The notes beneath the pieces are model-generated. The model saw only the letters and a program-made list of their open reading frames with translations. It did not search any database and was not told where the DNA came from. Made by a program: the position numbers and the translations under genes. Shown here piece after piece: positions 48,401 to 58,800 of a stretch of DNA of 64,000 bases. The stretch's first letter is position 1; every line of letters starts with the position of its first letter. Source of the DNA: Leptasterias polaris (lineage: Eukaryota; Echinodermata; Asteroidea; Forcipulatida; Asteriidae); assembly GCA_037783415.1 (NCBI GenBank), contig JAZGTN010000149.1, forward strand, positions 2,790,001-2,854,000. The letters run 5' to 3'.

Positions 48401-49825
48401 GGGCCACATTGTACACGCTAGCCACCCACACCACCCCAAAACATACAGCTATACAGCTACAATGGATAACTTCACACACAGCTTTCTCTGAGAATTTTTT
48501 TTACCTGTCCATGTAGAGCTTCCGAGGGAAGATGAACCGATTGTGAATCTTCTCTGGTCTGCCGATGACTTGATTAAAGTGAAACCTGGACAGCTCAAAC
48601 GTTAATACATGCGGGAGCCTCGTAAACCAATGCTGTTGGAATCAAAGAAACATACAGAGTTCACTGAACTCCATTCTGAACACAAGGAACCCGCATCAAC
48701 AACTTTGAAATAGAATCCCAGATAACGTTGCTGGAAGGGGGAGGGCAACTCTGGGTGTGGCAAACAGTGCCTGGACATTTCCGCGCTCACCAGCTTTATG
48801 TGAGGCAGGCATGATATTAGGGCCTTTGAAAAAAGTAGGAATAATGTATCACTTACAATGGCTGACCTACATGTACACTTGGTGTATGTAGGCTAGACAT
48901 CAGGCTGTTTCATCACAATCTTTTAGATTTTTCCAAGAGCAAAAAATCATAAAAAACAGGCTTAAGTATGAAGAAGATCATGCCTGGTAATGCCATTTCT
49001 GACTTAACGGCTCTGGCTGCGGCTAGATCACCATGCTGACATGCAATGTAGTATAGCTTGCCCTCAGCATCAGCAGCAGCCGCCAGGACACCCTCGGTGT
49101 CATGTAAGTACTGAGGTGCACACCCTCAGTGTCATGTAAGTACTGAGGTGCACACCCTCAGTGTCATGTAAGTACTGAGGTGCACACCCTCAGTGTCATG
49201 TAAGTACTGAGGTGCACACCCTCAGTGTCATGTAAGTACTGAGGTGCACACCCTCAGTGTCATGTAAGTACTGAGGTGCACACCCTCAGTGTCATGTAAG
49301 TACTGAGGGACTTTGCTATAAAATCAAACCATACATTTCACACCCTTTTCAACTGTTCGCAACATTTTCAAGTGAGTTGACCAACCACTTGAAACCATTC
49401 AACTGCCAAAGTTGTGTATGGTGGCACAACTGTGCACAGAACTAACTGTGTACTGTGTACATGCATTCCCTCATGGTATCATATTGCAAGGCTGGCATAG
49501 CTTATCTATCATACAAAACCACAGTGAATGGTATTGAATGGTCAGACAGCAAGAGGGTTAACGGTAGGGTCATAGATTGGCAAGTACTCCCAAAATTGTT
49601 GACCATAACAACTTACTTGGTGAGAAGCACAGGGCCTGTTGATGGTAGAAACTATTTTTTGAAAGGATTCCCTTCAAAGTAATATGGTTTTGATAATTTT
49701 TCATCCAAAAACATTTGAATCTGAGAATCGATTCATGCAAGAATCCTTTCTCAGATTTCTGAGAGTTGGTGTCCGTTCATGAATGCAATGGCCAGAGATG
49801 CGGTTGGTACCCGCTGTCACCTCGC

Positions 49826-49864
<39 letters not shown>

Positions 49865-52800
49865 TAATAACTAGTTCTTATATAGCGCATTTCACAATAA
49901 CGTCTCAAGGCGCTTTACATTAGTGCCCTGGTCATTGGGCCAATAACTTTCCTTTTAATCTTTCTCAGCTCCCTGGGGAGTACACAGCCCGGGCTGCCGT
50001 GATGGCGCTACAAAGGCTTTTTCAAACACAATATCAACCTCTAGCCTTGCAGGTACCCATTTATACCCCTGGGTGAAGAGAAGCAATTATAGCAAAGTGT
50101 CTTGCTCAAGGACACAAGCGTCATGATCGGGACTCGAACCCACACCCCGACCAATGGTCGACCAGCCTGGGTTCGAGTCAAAATAGTCGACCTTTAGTTA
50201 ACCAAAGTGTGCCCTCAAACTTGCTCATAGTATTTAAGTAGGCACAAAATGAAAGTAGATGCTACACTTATCACTTTCAAGGTCAAAGAGTTCAAATGAG
50301 GTCAAATGGGGGCAAATATTATGGATACTGTATTTGAAAATTTAAAGGAACTTACCCAGCTTGAGGTGAAGGTGGTCTTGAGCAGTCAGACTTGAATGCA
50401 TCTTCCAGCCACTCTAAGAGTTTATGTGTAAACTCACTAACATCCTGTAACAACACAAATAATGTAAAACTTGACTAAATTATACAATGAGACATTTACA
50501 TGTTAACCCTCCTACTGTTCGCAACATTTTCAAGTGAGTTGACCAACCATTTGAAACCATTCAACTGCCAAAGTTGTGTATGGTGGCACAACTGTGCACA
50601 GAACTAACTGTGTACTGTGTACATGCATTCCCTCATGGTATCATATTGCAAGGCTGGCATAGCTTATCTATCATTCAAAACCACAGTGAATGGTATTGAA
50701 TGGTCAGACAGCAAGAGGGTTAATGCCACAAATATTTGACACTCACGGCGTAAGAACATCATTCCTTCTAACACATCCTACTCCCAACAGTTCAAACCTT
50801 CCCAATAATGTGAGGCCAAGTATGAAGAGTATGTGAACAATTTGGTCACCCAGTTTTTAAATTATCAGCAAATCTGTACACACTTTTACCAAATCCTGGC
50901 TAAAACTTTGACTGGAACAGGCAAATCCAGTGGGATAGAGTTCCGGTCGTGACACTTGTATCCTTAAGCATGACACTTAACCATTATTGTTGCGTCCTTC
51001 GGATGGAACGTAAAGCCCTAGGTCCTATGTTTTGTGTAATGCATGTAAAATAACCCAGTGCACTTATCGTAAAGTGAAGGGGTTCGCCCCGGTGTTCCTG
51101 GTTTGATTGGCTGCATATTGCACCACAGCACCTTGTAAACTATTACATGGTGCTATGTAAAGGAATAGACCTAAATGCATTGACGTCACCAAGCCGCCAT
51201 CTTAGAGGTAAACTGATGATGAAACAATGGAAACGCGCTGATTTGTACGCACGGCGCACAGGACTGGCCAATGAACATCTTCCTTTTGACCTCTAGGCGA
51301 GGGCGCCCTACTCAAATGACGTCATATGCATTAAGGTCTATAGGTCTCATATATCAAAAACGTAGCTCCGCATACCTTGCAGGAAAAAAATACGAAGCAC
51401 GTTGAGACGCCCGTCTGATGTGATCAAGCGCTATATCTTAGAACTACGTTTTATTACTATTTGACCTAACCATTCGTTACTTTTACCTGCTGGCTGTTTA
51501 CACCTCCGCTGTTTAGAAAAGCCCCCTTCAGGATTTCAACAGCTGTGCTGGGGTCCACGTATTTCCGCTTTGTGCCGAGCATGAGAGCAAACAGCGCCCT
51601 CAACTCCGACATGAAGAGAACGTTTCGGTGTACCTAATGGCGAACAAGAAAGTAAAATCGTAAGATTTAAACTGTTTAATGTTCAATGTTCAAAAATACA
51701 ACAAGTCGGAATGGCACAAAGGGAAAAAATGACTAGCAAGCCACTTAAGATACCTGCTGATTGAAAGAAATGGTCCTTTACAGCTCCCAATTTCATGGCT
51801 CCGCTTACTGCGGAATTCTGCTTTTACAGCCCAAAAGAGTCACACGCTTTACAGCCCTCCATAAGCCCAGAACTACAGAGCTGCCAACATTTGCATCTTG
51901 CAATCAGGAAGATTTTGTACAACAATCAGGGAGATATTTTGAATTACAATCGACATAATGGGTGACCACAATCAGGGAGATAACAAATTTTCTTCATCAG
52001 AACATACATGTAGAAAGATCAGTTTATTTTTGAAAATACAGTTAGAGTTGGCAGCTACGAAATTCTATGGTGAACCTCAGACTAGTAGACACTTTTTCCA
52101 GCTTCAAATGAACTTAAAACACTCACTTGTTCAGTTTAGGCTTTTAATACATGTATCATCTAAGGCCTATATAACAAAAATTGTGTTGGCGTAACGGGCC
52201 AAAACAAATAGGGTAGGTATGAATGGGTTTTTTTGTTTTTGTTTTTATAGTCTAGGTATACACAATGTAGGATAGGATAGGACATTCCAGCAATATTAAA
52301 CTTTCAGTGTTTAAATGGCCTAGCTTTTGGGAAATCTTTCCCACCATCTAAACACTTGTTGCAGGCAGGTTGAATGAGACTATACATGCACTAAAGTATC
52401 GGCCAGCAACGATCTTCTGCATGTTGTGCAAAACTTTGTGCATTCCAAAGTCTCATGGACGCTATCGCCATACAAATAGAAAAACAAGTCAAAAATTGTT
52501 TCAAACATATTTGTAACTGATTTCTTCAGACGTATTATTCAATTTCTTCCCTTGAAAAAATAAAAATATCCAGGGTAGGTCCTTTTTTTAGGGTAGGTCA
52601 TGTTATGCCAACATAACAATTTTTTTGTTTAGGCCTTAGCAGAGTCTTTTTGTATGTATGCACCAGGAGTGTCTTTCTGACAGAAATGGCGCACCAGAAA
52701 TGTCCATCATTATAATTATTATATACCTACCCGAACCTCGGTGGACGCAGTGGATGGATTTGTGGATGCAGCATTTTGGGCTGGTTGTTGAGCGTGGATG

Positions 52801-55800
52801 TTTGCCGGTGGAACAAAGTTCAGTACCATTTGGCGAAAGGCAGGAAGGTGGAAGAGAGACTGCAATGAAAGAGAGGAAAAAAGAAACATAAATTATCTAG
52901 AATGATTTCATTTGATGTTATTCACAACATGATATCATACTACAGGCTGGCACAGTTGATACAATTAAATGTATCATTCAAAGCCACAGTGGATAATATT
53001 GATTGGTCAGAGAGTGGAAGGGTTAACTATTATTATTATTATTATTATTTATTCGGCATACTTCACAAGACAAAAAAATACAAAACAGTTGAGACAAGGA
53101 TAAAAATACAACAGAACAAACAATAGAGCTAGCAACACATGTCAGGGAAAAAAAAAGTTAACCTAATAACTGTGGCCCAAGAGCCTTCGTTTCCAGTGCT
53201 ACGGGCTAAACAGAAAAACAGAGAATATAACAAAAAAACTATAATTTTATGTACAGCAATAAAAGGTGGTAAACTATGTAAACTGTTTGGTCGTTTGTCA
53301 TTTTCTGGTTGTCTGTTTGTTTGTTTGTTTTGTTTGTTTGTTTGTTTGCTTGCTTTTGTTTGTTTGTGCGTCCTATTGTTGTACTTTGCACAGTTGGTGT
53401 TTGTCATGTTGTTTTTCTACCCGGCGTAAATTAAGTACATGTTTTTGTCTGTAGGTTATAATAATATTTTTAAAATTTGACTGTCAAGAATCTATTTTAT
53501 CTTGTAATATAACTGGCCATTTTTGAATAGCAACGTTTTCTTCTAACCTCAGCTTCAATTTTTGTAAAATAAGTTAATTATTGGTTTTAAAGTTTATGTG
53601 ATGTATTTTGTAATTTTAGATGTAGTTTATGACGAATCCAACCCGATTATGGTTGCTAATAAAATGATCCTTATCCTTATCTTTCACTTATAATGACATG
53701 GGATATGATATTGGATGGTAAGACAAAAGATCTACGCATGAGGGACACGGAGATCTGGGGACAACTCTGCTGTAACAAAATTGACCGAGGACAACACTCG
53801 AAGTAGAAGAAGACAGTAGGAGGGTTGACTGTACTGTGTACATGTATGTAGTATGACATCATATTGCAGTTTATAGTTTATCTATCACTCAAAATGACAG
53901 TGGTGAGACAGTAGGAGGGTTGACTGTGTACTGTGTGAATGCTTTCATCGCATGAGTATGACATCATATTGCAGTTTATAGTTTATCTATCACTCAAAAT
54001 GACAGTGGTGAGACAGTAGGAGGGTTGACTGTGTACTGTGTGAATGCTTTCATCGCATGAGTATGACATCATATTGCAGTTTATAGTTTATCTATCACTC
54101 AAAATGACAGTGGTGAGACAGTAGGAGGGTTGACTGTGTACTGTGTGAATGCTTTCATCGCATGAGTATGACATCATATTGCAGTTTATAGTTTATCTAT
54201 CACTCAAAATGACAGTGGTGAGACAGTAGGAGGGTTGACTGTGTACTGTGTGAATGCTTTCATCGCATGAGTATGACATCATATTGCAGTTTATAGTTTA
54301 TCTATCACTCAAAATGACAGTGGTGAGACAGTAGGAGGGTTGACTGTGTACTGTGTGAATGCTTTCATCGCATGAGTATGACATCATATTGCAGTTTATA
54401 GTTTATCTATCACTCAAAATGACAGTGGTGAGACAGTAGGAGGGTTGACTGTGTACTGTGTGAACGCTTTCATCGCATGAGTATGACATCATATTGCAGT
54501 TTATAGTTTATCTATCACTCAAAATGAGTGGTGAGACAGTAGGAGGGTTGACTGTGTACTGTGTGAATGCTTTCATCGCATGAGTATGACATCATATTGC
54601 AGTTTATAGTTTATCTATCACTCAAAATGACAGTGGTGAGACAGTAGGAGGGTTGACTGTGTACTGTGTGAATGCTTTCATCGCATGAGTATGACATCAT
54701 ATTGCAGTTTATAGTTTATCTATCACTCAAAATGACAGTGGTGAGACAGTAGGAGGGTTGACTGTGTACTGTGTGAATGCTTTCATCGCATGAGTATGAC
54801 ATCATATTGCAGTTTATAGTTTATCTATCACTCAAAATGACAGTGGTGAGACAGTAGGAGGGTTGACTGTGTACTGTGTGAATGCTTTCATCGCATGAGT
54901 ATGACATCATATTGCAGTTTATAGTTTATCACTCAACAGGACAGTGGAAGACGTTCATTGGTGAGACAGTAGGAGGGTTGACTGTGTACTGTGTAGAACC
55001 ATTCACCCTACATAATAGTGAATATGAGTAGGAGGATTTTGAAGCTACATGTAGCATACCTGTATTACTGCACTGAACCAGCATGTGTTTCCCACATTCT
55101 TGAGACCTACTGGCCAGCCATTCTCCCTGCATCTATCATGTGGATTCAGAGGGTCGCTAAACAAGACCTCTCCAGGTCGTAGGCCAGACTTGTTTTCCGC
55201 CATACTCTGCTCCAGAGCTCTGCAATAAAATCATTTTTTAAAAGAACAATCCATTTATCAATTAGTATTTAACATAATTAGTGTGTCATGGCCAAGTTAG
55301 AGATTTGTATTTTTTACCCCATTTTCATCAATGACTCTATCTACAGTGTATGAGTGGATCACAACACTGAATTCAAACCTTGGAGCCTTCACAAGGACTC
55401 ATCAAGGACTCTATCTACAGTGTATGAGTGGATCACAAAACTGAATTCAAACCTTGGAGCCTTCACAAGGACTCATCAAGGACTCTATCTACAGTGTATG
55501 AGTGGATCACAAAACTGAATTCAAACCTTGGAGCCTTCACAAGGACTCATCAAGGACTCTATCTACAGTGTATGAGTGGATCACAAAACTGAATTCAAGC
55601 ATTGGAGCCTTCACAAGGACTCATCAAGGACTCTATCTACAGTGTATGAGTGGATCACAAAACTGAATTCAAACCTTGGAGCCTTCACAAGGACTCATCA
55701 AGGACTCTATCTACAGTGTATGAGTGGATCACAAAACTGAATTCAAGCCTTCACAATGCTGAGAAAACATAGGTTTTAAAGAAACATTTGAATGAAAATG

Positions 55801-58800
55801 GCATTTGGCATTTGGCATTTTTTTTTTTATATAGAAAATACACCATGTTTAAAAACGTTCCCTCAAAGTAAATTTCTCAGAAAACTAGGAGCAGTTTCAA
55901 AAAGTACTAACAGGCCTGGACTTCAACCTTTAAGAGGGCAAGGCCATTTTCATTTTGCAAAGGGCATTTCCCTATGGTCTATGGAACACTTTTGAAGGAG
56001 CGCCAAGGCCAAGACCAAGGGCAACAGAGGCCATGGCCTCCGTGGCCTTGATGTAATTCCAGGCCGGCTACTTGTTTATAATAATAATATGGATTTATAT
56101 CGCGCTTTATCACACCCAAAGGAGTCTCAAAGCGCTTCGAACATTATTACCCCTGGTCACTGGGCCATTTATTTTATTCCTTAAACCATCTCAGCTCCCT
56201 GGGGAGTATACAGCTTGTGCTGCAATATATGCGCTACTAAGCTAAATCAATCACAAGAACCATCTCTGCCCTCACAGGTACCCATTTTACCCCTGGGTGG
56301 AGAGAAGCAATTATAGTTAAGTGTCTTGCTCAGGGACACAAGTGTCACGACCGGGACTCGAACCCACACTCTGCTGAACAGAAACACCAGAGCTTGAGTT
56401 CGGTGCTCTTAACCGCTCGGCCACGACACGCCATGTTTAAAATTTAAATAGAAGCTGTCCGCCACTTTTAATTCTAACACTGACCTGCTGATGTCTTGTT
56501 CTTCGGTTGACACACCGATCGGCGTACTTTGTCCAGTCGTGTCCCGCAGCGACAGGGCAATAGCCCTCTGGAGGTCATCCTTCTCATCTCGATCATGGGC
56601 GAGATCAATCACTTCTGGGATAAAGGTTTTAAAATGTTATTCTCTAATAAGGCCAAACAAAATAAATGTTCTGTTTCCGATTACATGCCAATTTAAAATA
56701 GGGTCGGTAGGTCAGAAAGTTTATTTTTTTGCCTTTTTAGGTGTTCGTGCAATATGAGCACGAACACCTCTTGATTTTGTTCTGTTTTTTGTTTTTCTTC
56801 TCCATCTTCTTCCACGCAACTCTTCTCTACAGCATAACTCAATATTGAAACTGAATTGAACCTTGAAAGTCATCAGACATTTGAACCTTAATATAAAGAC
56901 GGCACAATAGTCATGACGCAATAATGACGTCATCAGGTGTCGAATTACAAGGTTTTTAAAGTTGAAAAGTGATCATTTGCTATTCGCTGTATCTCATTTA
57001 ATTTGAAAGCTATGATATTCATAGTTGGGCATATGATAGATCAAGAGTGGGGCAACATTTGACAGATTACCATGGAATGCGTATGACCTTTGCTTCTGGT
57101 CGTACTGGAAGGTCAAAGTTTGCCTTTGTGTTTTTCTTCAAAAAAAACGTTTTTCGGGGTTATCTACAGCATAACTCCAGATTGAAATTGAATGGAACAT
57201 TGAAACTCATCAGAAAAGTGAACCTTAGTATCAAGATGACACACACTTGATGATGTCATGATGACGTCATCGGGTATCAAATTACAGTGAATCAAAGTTT
57301 AATACTTTACACATTTATAACTCGTGAACTACAACGTGGATTTTTACAATCTACACATCATCGGATAGGTCGTTAAAAGCTCGACAAACGCTACACAGAA
57401 CATAATCCCTGTGCCCCTTTCTTCCGGTTCAAATCGGAATTTGAAAATTCCATAATATATAATCTTATTCATATCTTTAAAAATAATGAAATTTTTTGCA
57501 TAATATTTGTACCAGGTTGTAGAATGTCAAGCCTGCTCGAACTTTTGCACAGAATGACACCATTTCGACCTTAAATTTGATCGAAAAAGGACGTTCAAGC
57601 GCACCTGTATGTTAACCCACAAATTTACAACGCACGATAGTACACGCCAATCCTACACTTGTGCATCGACATGTGAATTAGTTGACAACAACGCACGTAG
57701 AATTGTGCTGTTTGCATGTTGAATATCGGTGGTACAACAAATTATATTGCACCTCACAGAATAGTCCGTCTATTGAAACAAATCATAACTCCTTCTAGAG
57801 CCCACTGCTCCAGCGTGATAGCGCCCTCTTGTCGTGAAGAGGAGAGATGCAGAAAACTGCCATTGTTTGTCCATAATCGTAAAAGAAGTTTTACGAATTG
57901 TCTAAATTAATCTACTAAACATATATTCTAACTAGCATCGTATGTTCCTGAAACAATAATTACTTGTTGAGTTAAAGTACAGCATGACTGTCAGCTTTCA
58001 GGTAAGCAGATTTTTCATTATTTTTCAAGTTTGTTTTGTAAAGTAACCATTTGACAAGTTCGGTCATGCACCATCACTCAGCAGTGTAACGTTTTATAGT
58101 GTGCATTGTATTGTCTATTGATTTTCATTGTATAAAATCACTGATGTTTGGAGTTACTGATAAGCATTTACATGAACCGTAAATGATTGCTTATTGTAGG
58201 AAACTTAGGAAATAGTGAAGTTTCATTGTTCATAAGAGATTGTTTGATTTAATTTTTATTGTGGATTAATAATTGAAGATGGTTGAGTAAATATAATTCA
58301 GAGGAGGCTAGTAGATGTTTATGCCCCAGGTGTTTTATTTTATAAAGTCATGTATCATTCTCTGTACATGAGTCTGATTCATGTGATATTATAGTTCGGC
58401 ATTGACACTTATGGTTATGGTATAGAACTTAAGGTACAGGTTATAATTAATGATTAATTATAAGATCATACACTATGGCCTGCACATGCGCAAGTCTATT
58501 TTATGTTTTGATTTATATTTGAACTTTCAGATCTTGGATCAAATCACACACATTTCCAAATACCTACCGTACATGGAGTACGCTTGACTATACGGATCGT
58601 GGGAGGACAGCTGTAACCAGCCCTGAGAGGAAGGAGGACTACCCAGGGAAACTTTGACCATGGAGACAGCATCTTCATTAATAGCATCGTCACCGCACTT
58701 TTATAGCTGTGGACAACGTTGTAGAGCCACACGCAGATTCAACAAACAAAAGCTCACGACGTTGTATCCTTTGACCGAAATCGAGATATCATTCATCAGA

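Noticed and set aside
49098..49310. CRISPR-like array of 32 bp repeats
   Set aside because: There are no unique spacers; the units are directly adjacent and the sequence is eukaryotic.
53129..53454. Frames with Lys/Gln/Asn or Cys/Leu/Phe runs
   Set aside because: They translate a TTTG simple repeat.
56343..56432. Functional tRNA-Leu gene
   Set aside because: It is continuous with a SINE body and tail that recurs at 49828-50172.
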